Positions 1 to 10,694 of a DNA stretch of 64,000 nt are shown in pieces. How positions within the stretch are numbered: the first letter of the stretch is position 1; the number at the start of each line of letters is the position of its first letter. Position numbers and translations under genes: made by a program. Under the pieces are notes generated by a model. That model made no database searches. It was given only the letters and a program-made list of their open reading frames with translations, and was not told the DNA's origin. The stretch lies in the NCBI GenBank assembly GCA_021307315.1, contig JAJSPD010000056.1:62001-126000 (forward strand), given 5' to 3'. Source of the DNA: Bisporella sp. PMI_857 (Eukaryota; Ascomycota; Leotiomycetes; Helotiales; Helotiaceae).

Positions 1-70
1 CCTGCAGAGAACCCGTCCAGGTCGAGCAAAGACTCTAAATCTTGCGTAAGATTTAAGGTGATCGTTGTAG

Positions 71-301
71 TTAAAAAAAAAACCTTTCATGGAAGCTATA
101 ATAGCGATCAAATCCCTTGGTCCAGTCTATAGCACAGGTTGGTTTTATTTGTTGGGTCCGGTTACAAAGGAACATGAAATCCAATCGCCTGTCACCTGTC
201 GCTTCTATGATCACTGTGGAAAATTCGGCAAAACCTCGCTCCTCTGGTAACAAATAATTAACTGTAAGCTTGTCAGAAACATTTTCCGGAAGGAGACACA
301 A
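71..301 (-). pseudogene. Possible remnant of a HET-6-like protein
   Basis: A 76-codon open frame starts with ATG at 301 and runs into A-rich sequence near 71. The part reading IEATGDRRLDF followed about 20 residues later by PTCAIDWT loosely recalls the stretch of HET-6-type proteins that ends in a PxWxPDW motif. No HET core motif (such as LSYVWG) is visible nearby and the frame has no clear partner exon. It could be a remnant, the edge of a gene lying outside the window, or chance. The call rests on weak similarity by eye only. Confidence 0.2.
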
Positions 302-782
302 CAGCCCATAGATGTGAGCACGAAGATCCTATCCTAAGAAATGCTACAGAACCTGCGTGGCTTTGGATCATGGGGATCAGATCCCAGTTACGTGCTATCC
401 TATTCTGGACTAGAGGCACGGGACCCGATCCCCAACTTTGGCGATGCCAGGAAATTGCTTACGTAATAGGCCAAGGAACTAAAAAACCTCTTGCAGGTCT
501 GCAACGTGGATACTAGATATCAGCGTACAACGCACAATAAATGAATACAACGTGCTACGACCAATTACGCATTATTTCCTCCGCTGCAATACAAAAATCT
601 TGACAGCTCCAGACAGAAGTGGGATACTTCATAACCCTCGCATTGATTTCTACTTAATTTACGTGAACCTCTCCCTTTGCAATATTAAAACAAGGCTGTA
701 CGCGCAACTGTCATCCTCCTGTTACATATGAGCACTTTAAAACAATCGCGAGCACAAAGCAATCGATCATAGCCACCGCGAT
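302..782. other. Intergenic, upstream of the kinase-like gene
   Basis: I see no open frame or repeat here. It presumably contains the promoter of the gene that starts at 783; no clear TATA box was found. Confidence 0.5.
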
Positions 783-2114
783 ATGGCGGCGCGAACAGCA
801 AATTATCTATCGTATCTAGAGTTACTGTTTCCCAATACCGCATGGGAGCTTGAGCCGCTCACTGGTGGTCTGGTTAATTCGACATTACGAGCCACCAGAG
901 CCTCAGGGGATGCTAAATACGATAGTTTGATTATCAAGCACGCCCGGCCGTACATTGAGGTCGCCGGACCAGAGTGGCCGTTTTCCACAGAGCGACAGGT
1001 AGGGATTGACATGCGATAAGCATGTCCAGAGATATCGAAACTCTGAAGAGCACCACGATTCTTAAAAACATGGTGAGAATAAGCGAGGCACTGCTAATAT
1101 TTGTATCACCAGTCTGTTGAAGCGACCATCCTTGAGCTTTTCTCCGAACTTGGTGCACTCTATGCATGTCGAAACTCGGCCCCGCTCTGGCATACCCCCC
1201 AACTTATACGTCATGATCGTGGAAAGGAGTCCACCCTCAAACTAAACGATTCAGATCAAGATGCCTCGATCCTTTTACTTGCCGACCTTGGGCATTTGGT
1301 GAACATTATACAATTCTTAAAGACTGTGGCTACAACCTCAGGAATCGCCACAAAAGACCAAATAGCCCGGATTGGGTCTACAGTAGGCCAAGCGTTTGCG
1401 CTCATTCATAGCCAGGCGACCGCCGACACGATACGGGAGGACCATAAGATTACACAAGTTCTAACACATTGCATGGCAAAGGACGTGGTTTGGAAAGCTG
1501 CCATTGAACCTCTTGAAAATCGCCTGCACAATCGACCTAATGGACGAAAGGTTTTCGACCGGGTCAAGGAGGAGTGGGAGTCACCCAGATACGAGTACTC
1601 GAAGTGCCTGTCAATCGGAGACTTTACACCAGGAACATTGTTATTGCGATCCCCCCAAGCTGGAAGCGATCTCACACCCATCATTGCGGATTGGGAATTT
1701 GCTCAGATCAATGGACATGGAGTTAATGGCGATATTGCTCAGTTCTTAGCTAGTATGTGCTGTGAGCTGATCAACTCAAAAGTCGACCCTATATTTCACA
1801 TTATGCTGTCAGAATTTGTCTCAAATTTCTGCCGCGGATATCGAGAAGTAGCGAAACTGCAATTCAAGAAGTCTGCCAACGATGGAAATCTCCAACTGCT
1901 ACGATCAACTTTTATCTTGTCCGGTCGGGAAATTATCAACCAGGCACATGATGTATACGGAAAGAGTGACTTCTTTCAGGACATGGTTGATCAAGGTGTA
2001 TGGTATGTTGAGCATGCAGGAGCTGACGTGGAGGAATTCTTCGAGCAAAGAAACTGGAGTGAGATAGTTAAAGAGGAAGGAAGGTTATTGCAGTCTCTCT
2101 TCATAGAGAAGTAA
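783..2114 (+). CDS. Aminoglycoside-phosphotransferase (APH)-fold kinase-like protein
   Basis: Two exons, 783-998 and 1113-2114, give 405 residues. The intron 999-1112 begins GTAGGG, has CTGCTAAT as a likely branch site and ends CAG. Splicing joins FSTERQ to SVEATILELF in frame, which matches the usual 'FSxERQxxEAxxLxxF' of the fungal APH/choline-kinase-like family. A later motif, SIGDFTPGTLLL, sits where the catalytic HGDxxxxN loop belongs, and IADWEFAQ supplies the metal-binding DxE. The His and Asn of the catalytic loop are replaced (by Ile and Thr) while the Asp is kept, so activity is uncertain. The substrate is unknown; relatives phosphorylate small molecules such as methylthioribose or choline. 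The frame is otherwise unbroken. It lies alone, with repeats downstream. Confidence 0.75.
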
Positions 2115-2527
2115 GCACTGCAATAATCAAAATTACAATTAAGCTTCTCAAGCATTCTCATAACCAATGACGAGCTAGTTGCTCGCTCTGCCCACTGTGA
2201 CCGTGTCCTTCCTCGATATCTACTTGTTTAATAGATCACCGATGCAGATCTCTCTTGTCGAGTGTCACATGACAATTCCTGCTAACTTTCGAGGATCAGT
2301 CAATTATTGAAGCCTTTTTCCAGGGGCAAGTCATGCATCCTATAGCCCGGAAACGTCTTGGTGATTGGATGATGTACCGATGCCACTACGACTTTGGGCA
2401 CATCGACGACGAACGACGCTTTAAAAAGATATATCCAAAGATCACAAGTTTAGTCTGGCACAGCGGAGTGACCAGCCTAGACTGCTTGTCCTCTCGATAC
2501 AATTTAATTGCTATACCCCTAAAGTTC
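2115..2527. other. Intergenic
   Basis: The open frame at 2333-2641 runs into the inverted-repeat element at 2530 and has no recognisable content. I see no gene. Confidence 0.5.
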
Positions 2528-2529
2528 TA

Positions 2530-2830
2530 CAGTGAAACCTGGTTATATCGGAAAGGAAGTCTGGAACGCCCGGTTTTTGGCTGTGTATATCGGAATCCTT
2601 TTTATATCGTGATCGGAATGGATTTGCAGAAAATTTGTTAGGTTCCGATGTAAAAAGCGTAGAAATCCTGCTTAATAATACTCATTTTTAATAAACACGT
2701 GATATATGTATAAGCTTTTTATACTTTTGTGCTTAGTTATACGTATTTATGAAACTCGCTATACCGGAAACCTCTATATATCGGAATGCTGGGGTGGCAC
2801 GGAGCATTCCGATATAACCAGGTTTCACTG
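2530..2830. mobile_element. 301-bp MITE with perfect 24-bp terminal inverted repeats
   Basis: The left end, CAGTGAAACCTGGTTATATC plus GGAA (2530-2553), is perfectly inverted at 2807-2830. TA dinucleotides flank both sides (2528-2529 and 2831-2832), the target duplication of Tc1/mariner-type elements. Internal copies of the 'TATATCGGAA' motif lie near both ends. There is no transposase frame, so it would be a non-autonomous (MITE) element mobilised in trans. The CAGT terminus suits the pogo/Fot branch, but that is inference. Confidence 0.85.
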
Positions 2831-2832
2831 TA

Positions 2833-4384
2833 CTCGGTACTGGATAGTCGTATAGCGCTAACATATAGAATTTTAGCATTATAATAAGCCTTCCCTGTTT
2901 TTTTAATCTGGCTTTGCTTATTCTATATTTACTATAATTATAGGATCTTTTTTGGAGAGCAAAGTTTATTCTGGCAGCACCCCGCACAATTCCTCTGCTG
3001 TACAACACCTGGCGGAAATAATTGTGTTGTTCGGCTCCGTGCCACCCGTACTTATGCAACGCGAGAAAGATATGCGGCAGTGGTAATGGAGTTCTAAAGC
3101 GCTAAATATGGGCATGACGTAATGACCAACTGTCACGGTTATCACATAACCAACACGTAGTCATATCAAAGACGTTCACTTCACTCTCGAGTAAAGAGTT
3201 TCGTGCTTGCTCTATTACCTGATCGAAAGACTCTAGAAATAAAAGTAGGCAAAGTTCGGACTCGCCTTTTTGCCTGCCCGAAGCTGCTTACCGGATGGCT
3301 GTAGCGTTAGGAAGCGTGTAATAGGAACGATTCCTCAGGTACGGAGCCTAGTAGTATGATAGATATGCACGTCCAGATGAAAATATGTTTATTCGCGTAG
3401 GATACTGACGCATCAAAATGTAAACCCACGTCTAAATTACTACAAAGCCAAACTCCTTTTTTTCTTTCTACTGCTAATAAAAGCAAATCTGGTAAAAATT
3501 CAATAACCCTTTCCCAACCCAAAGTTTGCAAGTCTTTTGGTCTTCCCTGGAGATGGACAACACTTAAACTCTTCAGGTAGTGCAAAAATATATACAGTAG
3601 CCGTGCCCTATTTCGAATCTTGGTGCTTTGTCATTCATGATATGTGACAGCATTCTCATACATATGTATATATTGCCCCTTTTAGTGTACTTTTGCCCCC
3701 AGAGATAAATATTATTACTCAGAATAACAGTTGCTCCTTTATCGACTCTTTCGGTATTAATGATTACCCATAGCAGCAGACAATTAATTCAGGCGCATAA
3801 CGCAATGGGCTTTAAATTGGCATTCCAAGGTGTTATCTTAGATTATATACAGAGGTTGAAAAGGTCCGCTGACTAGGACCGCAATCCATGAATGAGACGA
3901 GCACTTATATTCCCCAGGACATAGAGGATACAAAGAATAGTGTGACGTTTGCATGAGTACTGTCTGTGGGCACTTCTTAGAATTATTTTTTAAGATGTCT
4001 AAGTAGATAATGAATAACCCACTTGTTATTCTCCAACATGATATTCTTCAGAACTTCCAAATGTCTATGTATCGAGCAAGGTTGTAACCGCAACGAAGAC
4101 ACGAGTGGCTGGCTAAAATGGACCAAAAAGTCAGGACCGCACTTTGAGCGTCTGTGCGAGCCAGACGTCCTTATATATCCATGTAGATACAACAATAGCC
4201 TAAGTGGGTAGGCTTACTCTGTAGTCTGACCTTCTTCGACTATGAAACTGCCTCGATTAAAGTTAGACCGATACTTTCAGAGCCCAATTAGAGATTATAG
4301 CTGATGGTAAGTACTAAGTCACCAGTATTTGAACCGACTACCAACCGACCAAACCAAGACACATTTAAGCCAGAAAATTGGCCC
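2833..4384. other. Gene-free, AT-rich stretch
   Basis: Several short frames on both strands are mutually overlapping and have no recognisable content. A 14-bp inverted pair, GGGTGGCACGGAGC near 2792 and its complement near 3033, links this stretch to the right end of the MITE. I see no gene. Confidence 0.45.
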
Positions 4385-4698
4385 TAATCTATGTCAATGT
4401 TGCATAAGAGGAAGTATTATATTTATGGCACCTGATAGCTTTCAATAACTCTCGATTTTATATTTTTCAAGTATTTAAAACGACTGAGGAAATTTCTTGA
4501 TTTTTGCAATAGCCTTTGATATTAATAAGTACGACAAACCTTAAAAATAATAATAACGGGATAAGAAAAAGCCGAAATAGCGAAGAAATAAACAGAATAA
4601 TAGCTGCTTTGATTAAGAAACCTATAAAGAAATGCGATTGTGTTAACCGGCTTTGATCATTCGCAAACATGGCCAATACACCTTGTACAGATCTAAGG
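4385..4698. repeat. Dispersed 0.31-kb repeat, copy A
   Basis: This stretch aligns over its full length with 12435-12750 in the same orientation, at an estimated 80 percent identity. Shared blocks include 'caatgtt', 'acgactg', 'ttttgcaatagc', 'aacagaataat' and 'ctttgatcattcgcaa'. Most differences are transitions. No terminal repeats or coding function could be recognised. The copies may be an old duplicated fragment of a larger element. Confidence 0.85.
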
Positions 4699-5803
4699 AT
4701 TATAGTAACATTTCAGCCTGACACAACACAATTCTATTTTCATCTTTTTCGTTCTTCGTTCTGCGGCTGACTCGGTGGGACCTAATTTGCGGTAGCGGAT
4801 TCCGCCGACATGGCATTGGATCCTCGTACCGCAACAAACATTACGAGTACGGGCTACGAATAACATAGTCTATGCGTTCGCACACAGCATGGTTTCCGAG
4901 TTTCCCAGAGTTGAGATGGCCGCGTATGCTGAAACGAGCTGGGCTAGCCGAATGCAGATCCTGAAATGGCTTTATCTGATTCTACTATTCTCCCCCCTAA
5001 ATAGAAGTTAAAGTATGGGTCTTATGGGCACAGCCAAGCTTTTGCTGACTCGGGGTTTAACCATTCAAGTTCTTTTGTTGTGTTGTTTATCAAGAGTTTG
5101 ATTCCACTCCTTCATCCCTGCTGGCATGTGCGAAAAGGAAACTGAACCTTCCGAAGGCTGTGCAAGGGAGCCTCAAGGATCTCCAGCCATTCAAATGTCT
5201 GCTCTGGGCCGTGTGACTCCACTGGTCCCATTCTTTTAACCTCTATTTAGGGTACAATTAAAACTTTGGCCATTAGGGCCTTGGCATATACCCGTTATCT
5301 CCTGTATTAAGATAGTTAAGCGAAGTTTTTTTTTTGGGCGCTTTTTTATTTTTGAATATTTGCTTTGCTGTTGCACCAAGTGAATACGCCGAGCCGATTT
5401 TATTTTGGAAAAAATAAAAAAAAAATATGTAAATATATATATTTGCAATTTATTTTAATTATCTTTATTCAATTTAAATAAATCAAGTTGCAAATTTTTT
5501 CGTTATTGTATAATTAAATATTGTAAAGCTGTGCAAAATTACAACGTACAATTTTTGCTAGCTTCCGCGTTCGCAAAAATAAAAGCGGCATGCCTTAGTT
5601 TTTGGTGTGTTAAGAATGCCATGGCCCTAATAGTTGACGTTTCAATTGTACCCCTATTTTGGGGGGAGTATAGTGTTTTTCGCCAATCTTCTTTTTTTGC
5701 TACAGGGGCCGCATATCGGCGCAGGGGATGTTGTCCTCCTTTAAAGAGTAATTGTCCTCCCGATGAACTACTCTTTGCGATCTACACTAAATTTGTAGAA
5801 ATC
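4699..5803. other. Intergenic, with an A/T-rich block
   Basis: There is no recognisable gene. The part from about 5310 to 5530 is strongly A/T-rich with long homopolymer runs. The last few hundred bases would hold the promoter of the desaturase gene that starts at 5804. An open frame runs upstream from that ATG to 5531 but shows no family similarity, so I do not count it as coding. Confidence 0.5.
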
Positions 5804-7534
5804 ATGGCAAGGAAAAACATTATTTCCCCTTGCTGTATCAAGGACCTCATTGCTGAAGGCTACTTGATAGTGATATTTGAGCAGAAGGTTTTACGTCTCG
5901 ATGCATGGGTTGAGCGGCACCCAGGGGGGAAATTACCTATTCTTCACATGGTTGGGAAGGACGCCTCGGACCACATAAATGTGTGAGCTTTTTGATCAAA
6001 TTCGGTTCTGGGCTGAAAGGATTCTACGGTCTTGGGTCGTTTGTTTAAGAGACTGACTTTAGAGTGTTTAGTTATCATTCAGCAGACACCTTGAAATTAA
6101 TTTCTCGGTATCAAATCGGCACAATTGATGAGCCTTGGATTGATATCGAGCCTCCAATATCGGCTAAGCCCTTGAGAGATACAAAACTTTACGATGCAAA
6201 ATTCAAGTTGCCAGTCGAAAGCATGATTCGGTCAGGTTTGGCCAAAAAAACCCACAGCGGGAAACTTCCGCGGAACGAGAGCAAAACCTGCATAACTACT
6301 GAAGTTTTCACAGGTCTTGCTGAAAAGGAAGATATTGAGCGAGCTATCCGCAACTATCCTTCACTGGATCCAGAAACTCAACATGGAATAAATCTGAAAT
6401 TCAGAGAATTGCACCAAAGGGTTCATGAGCAAGGTTTATACGATTGTCACTATTCCAACTACTTCATTGATCTGCTCCGATACCTGGTACTCTTGGGACT
6501 CTTTGTTGTCTCGTTCTATAAGGAGTACTATCTAGTCTCTTCCTGCTTTCTGGGATGTTTCTGGCATCAGATAATGTTTGTCGCGCATGATGCAGGTCAT
6601 TTGGCGATAACACACAATGTGGTGTTTGATACCATTCTTGGAGTAGTCATTGCAGATTTGTGTTGTGGATTGAGTCTTGGTTGGTGGAAGAGCAGCCACA
6701 ACGTCCATCATCTTGTCCCAAACCATCCTGTAAGTTCACAAACGAGTTGAAACAAAAATCTCTTTCCAAAGCTCAGACCAAAGCACTTATAATTTACTCC
6801 AGGAGCACGATCCAGACATCCAAAATTTACCCCTCTTGGCAACCTCACCAACCTTCTTCAGCTCTATCCGCTCCACTTATTATGGCTCGGTCTTTCCATG
6901 GGATGCCGCCTCTGGTTTCTGCGTAGGGATCCAAAAATACACGTATTACCCCATAATGGCTATTGCACGTTTCAATCTTTACCTCCTCTCTTGGCAACAC
7001 TTACTATGGTCGTTGCCCGCTTTCACAAATCGCAAGCTTCGATCAACTCCAACGTCGACTCTTAGTATCCTTTATTTCGAACTAGCCTGTATGGCAGTCT
7101 ACTGGTACCTCCACATAAGCATTTTGTTATCAATTCCGACTTGTCCGACTCGTATCCTCTTCGTTCTCATTTCTCACAGCATTTCTCTCCTCCTCCACAT
7201 TCAAATCACGCTCTCCCATTTCGGAATGTCCACGGCTGATCTTGGCCCAATCGAATCTTTCGCTCAAAAGCAACTACGCACCACAATGGATGTGGAGTGC
7301 CCACCGTGGTTTGACTGGTTCCACGGTGGCCTCCAATTTCAAGTAATTCACCACCTATTCCCGCGGATGCCAAAGCATAATTACAGAGAGGCGCAGGCCC
7401 TTGTGAAGGAATTTTGTGAAGAGACAGGGATAAAGTACACGATATTTGGGTTTGTAGAAGCAAACAAATTTGTCCTAGGAAGATTGGGAGAGATTGCGGA
7501 GCAAGTTGGTATGCTCAAATTTTGCCAAAAGTAG
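5804..7534 (+). CDS. Delta-8 sphingolipid desaturase (cytochrome b5 fusion)
   Basis: Three exons, 5804-5982, 6072-6729 and 6803-7534, give 522 residues with all junctions in frame. Residues 1-100 are a cytochrome b5-like domain with the haem-binding HPGG motif. The membrane desaturase domain follows with three histidine boxes: HDAGH, HNVHH and a glutamine-led QVIHH, the last typical of front-end (b5-fusion) desaturases. Such fungal enzymes introduce the 8,9-trans double bond in the sphingoid base of glucosylceramides in the endoplasmic reticulum. Several hydrophobic segments lie between the boxes. The start at 5804 (MARKNI) was chosen because homologous sequence begins there. The length fits the family. 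It appears intact, unlike its broken downstream neighbour. Confidence 0.93.
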
Positions 7535-8944
7535 TAGAAAGCGCAATATCCGATACGGATTCTTAATTAAAAGATATGGAAATGTAAAGATTAGTAGCGG
7601 AGACTTCTATTTCTAATGTCGGCGTAGCTTTTCTAATTTACGAGGCCATCGGCATGAAACGTTACTAAAGGTTTTGCTTGGAAAGCATACCCCACCAGGC
7701 GACAAAGCTTCAGGACATACCTTTTATTTAATAAAGTTTGGTTTAGCGAGTCCTAACTGCAAAGTTCGCTTGTCTGCACTTAAGTAGATTTTAGTCTTGT
7801 TTTTAAGCTGAGCTTTACACTACTGTGGGAACAGTATAACTGTACTATTAGTCTCTTTTTTCTACGTTTTTCGACTAGAAATTTGTTGTTACGGTAAGTA
7901 TGCTTTTTTTTAAAAAGAAAAGCCTAAAATCGCTGTTTAGCCTGCGTCAAAAAAAATTGCTTCGCTCTAGTTTATAAGAACAGAAAAGTTTTGCTTAGCC
8001 AAACAAAACACAGTTAGCTTTAAGTCTTTTTGTTTTTGGGATGCCAAAGCTTTAATGCTATACGCACTAATCTGTTATATAAACGTAAAGAAACAGCCAC
8101 ACGGAAAACACTTATGTTGCTGGAAAGCTATTAGCTTGGTTGCGCAAAAGTCGGAAAAAGCTACATGCATACTACTTTACAAAGTCACTCAGCCATTGCC
8201 AAACTGTAAGTCGCGAAAAGTCGCAATTTGGCGGTGGTTAAAGCATGAAAAGAATCAAGGCTACCAAAAGCGGAGAGGAAACGGCAGCAACGTTTTACAA
8301 CCGCACGTGAACTATATAGCAACAGATTTTGCTGTCACACTGCATTTAGGGTTAGCCGGGCGTAATGGACTTTATACTATATCAACCCGCTAACCTTCTT
8401 CCATATCACTTTTTTATACCCCAAACTGTTGATAATTCCGCATGAGTGTTGCCGACTGCGATTGTGAGCCTAGTCTTCCTGTGTTTAAGACAGACTTCAC
8501 CGCTCTAACTATTGTTGAGTTAGGTTCCCACTTTTCGATCAGCCGGTACATGGCTTGGCCCGTCAGGATTTTAGTAAAAGCCCCCCTCTTAGCAAATATG
8601 ACAAATTGCTATACTGCTCCCTTCCTTCGTTAATTATGTCATACCAGAGGTGTTGATAACCTTACTAGAAACGGCGAGGTTTCGACCCAAGATTTGGATT
8701 CCGTGGCCTCAACATCAGCAGGGAGTTGGGATAGAGCGGTTTCTGTGATGAGAAACAAACCTGGAGCACTGTAGTACTATTAATACAGAATCAAGCCCAT
8801 CCACTAGTATAATCTGAAACCATTTGATAGAGTGGGTAGCCTATGCTCGTTTTTAAAATCATATTCAAGACAAAGAACAGAACTTCATTAACACTCAGCA
8901 CGCCTGCTCGGATATATTGATGGCGCCATATAAAATTTTCTCTA
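7535..8944. other. Intergenic, low-complexity A/T-rich
   Basis: Short frames at 8055-8393 and 8442-8633 have no recognisable content. Poly-A and poly-T runs are frequent between 7860 and 8010. I see no gene or terminal repeat. Confidence 0.45.
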
Positions 8945-10310
8945 AACTGTCACTCCCGCTTCACAAGAGTATCAAAATCTTCCAACACCCAGGAATGATT
9001 TACTAACTGCAGCTCATTGGCGACCGCGAGAAGGTATTGGCCCTCAACATACCGTGCATTTATGATCATATGGCAAGTTTTGGATTTCACAGCTGTGCGA
9101 ATAGATTTGCAGATGCCTTGGCCTGGATACGTCACCAATCCTAGTAGTCCTGTTGAATGTGCGAGTGTGTTTGGGGGGAGAGGTAAGAGGCAATGGGGGT
9201 GGCTGGACCACTAAGTTTGCTCCAGCCTTCGAAATGATAGCTCGGTCTCCAGATTTCTGCACAGATTCGAGAAGGAGATTGCTCACCTTTTCTAGGCTAT
9301 CAATCACAATACTGCCGAAGCCGATATAAATCAGCGGAGGGCCTGCGCGAAGAAACGCATCGAGATCTGGAGGCAGCCTGTAATTTGGAAGATTCCGGAA
9401 GAAGAAACCACAGATATCTAGTTCATTGACTAGTGATAGCCTAAGAGAATCGAGGAAGGTCAAGTACCTATGTAAGATGGCCAGTCCCTAGGTTTTGGTA
9501 CAGTGATGGAGACTAACAGTATGTGACCGGTGTTTTCAAAGCACCTGCAAGATTTTGCCCATTGATTGCAGACACAGGTTCTAAGTCCAGGGGTATATCG
9601 ATACTTATTTATCACATCTCCAAGGCATGGTAAACATGAGATGAACTGGTATTCCGAGAGCTTGAGCACAATGCGCGTGAGCAAAACTTGGAGGATTTGC
9701 AATTTCGCATCTGCCACAAATGGTACCCCCGACCTTGGGTCAGGCTCGATACAGGAGCTCCAACACTCTGTCAGCATCTCTGCAACCATAAGTTGTTTCT
9801 GTTGAATGTCACCCTGCTTCAAGCTCTTCATACTTGGTAACAATCTGGGGTTCTTGACTATATAAGCCATTAATTCTTCTGGGTTTCTACTAATGGGATA
9901 GAATTCTAAGCCGTGTTCGAGAACAAACTATTCGAAAGTGTTATTAGTTGCGAGCCGTACACGATGACCCTATTTCTGTAACTCATGGCCAAGAGGGGTG
10001 AGAGGTTGGACGTCACCTCGGCTTCCAGCGACCTGCACAACAATATTGAGCTTGATACTGCATTGGAGCGTTTTTGGTACATCTGGCATCAATGACTCAA
10101 AGTTTGGAGGATCTGGAATGAATCTTGATAGGGTTTTAGCAAGTCTTGAATTTAAATCGACTTGAATGCGACAATCATCTAAAATTGTCAGTCTAATTAA
10201 CTCTTGGAAATTTCTATTCGAAAGAGCGACTCAATTACCAGTGAGCAAATCTTGAAGCATCTATTGATCTATTTTCTTGGTATTGAGGTGGACGCGGCTC
10301 GAATTGCCTT
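8945..10310 (-). pseudogene. Broken sterol-glucosyltransferase-like gene (GT28-type UDP-glucosyltransferase)
   Basis: Read on the minus strand, pieces of a fungal UDP-glucose:sterol glucosyltransferase-like protein follow in the right order but in changing frames. NIVVQVAGSRGDVQPL is followed by GHELQ, a stop, then GHRVRLAT. Next come [23 protein letters not shown], seen in two parts around 9870-9930, then WSSCIEPDP (near 9760), YRLPPDLDAFLRAGPP and IYIGFGSIVI (near 9330-9370). The SRGDVQP and GFGSIVI motifs are hallmarks of this family. An early intron is still visible near 10180-10240, ending TTTTAG. In-frame stops and at least two frame changes break the protein, and the catalytic C-terminal half is unrecognisable after about 9200. 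The original product would have glucosylated a sterol or similar lipid in the cytosol. Confidence 0.8.
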
Positions 10311-10692
10311 GGGAGTTATGGTGCAGCAGGCGTAGAGCACCCTTATCAGCGAAGGAGGTGGGTATTTGGGTTGTTGTCGCTCTCCATATACCGTTCCACG
10401 CTGATCGGATCACCGTAGAGGCTCGGGCTCCGGTTCAGGAGTGAGACGGGGAAATGAGATTATTTTTTGGAATTCAGCACTAAGTCAACTCTTGTCAACA
10501 AATGCTACGCGCATTTCGCCATTCGCCAGAACTAGGTGGTCTTCTGCCAGGAAAAGGGAGCTTGGTGCATTAATGAGGATCCTAAATAAATACGAAATAC
10601 GAAGGATGCCCTTGAATACGAGTCTCTATACGATCCGATAAGGAGGCTTGGCTCAAGGGTGACGGCACTGCTGCGGCTGAAACTTAGGGGGT
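10311..10692. other. Upstream remnant of the broken glucosyltransferase gene
   Basis: Minus-strand sequence at 10260-10400 reads openly in more than one frame and may be the decayed first exon of the neighbouring gene. Nothing else is recognisable up to the inverted-repeat element. Confidence 0.35.
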
Positions 10693-10694
10693 TA

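Noticed and set aside
5531..5803. Open frame upstream of and in frame with the desaturase start
   Set aside because: It has no similarity to the family, lies in A/T-rich sequence, and the family N-terminus fits the ATG at 5804.
8055..8393. 112-codon plus-strand frame
   Set aside because: Basic, Trp/Lys-rich translation without any recognisable domain, no partner exon, and A/T-rich surroundings.
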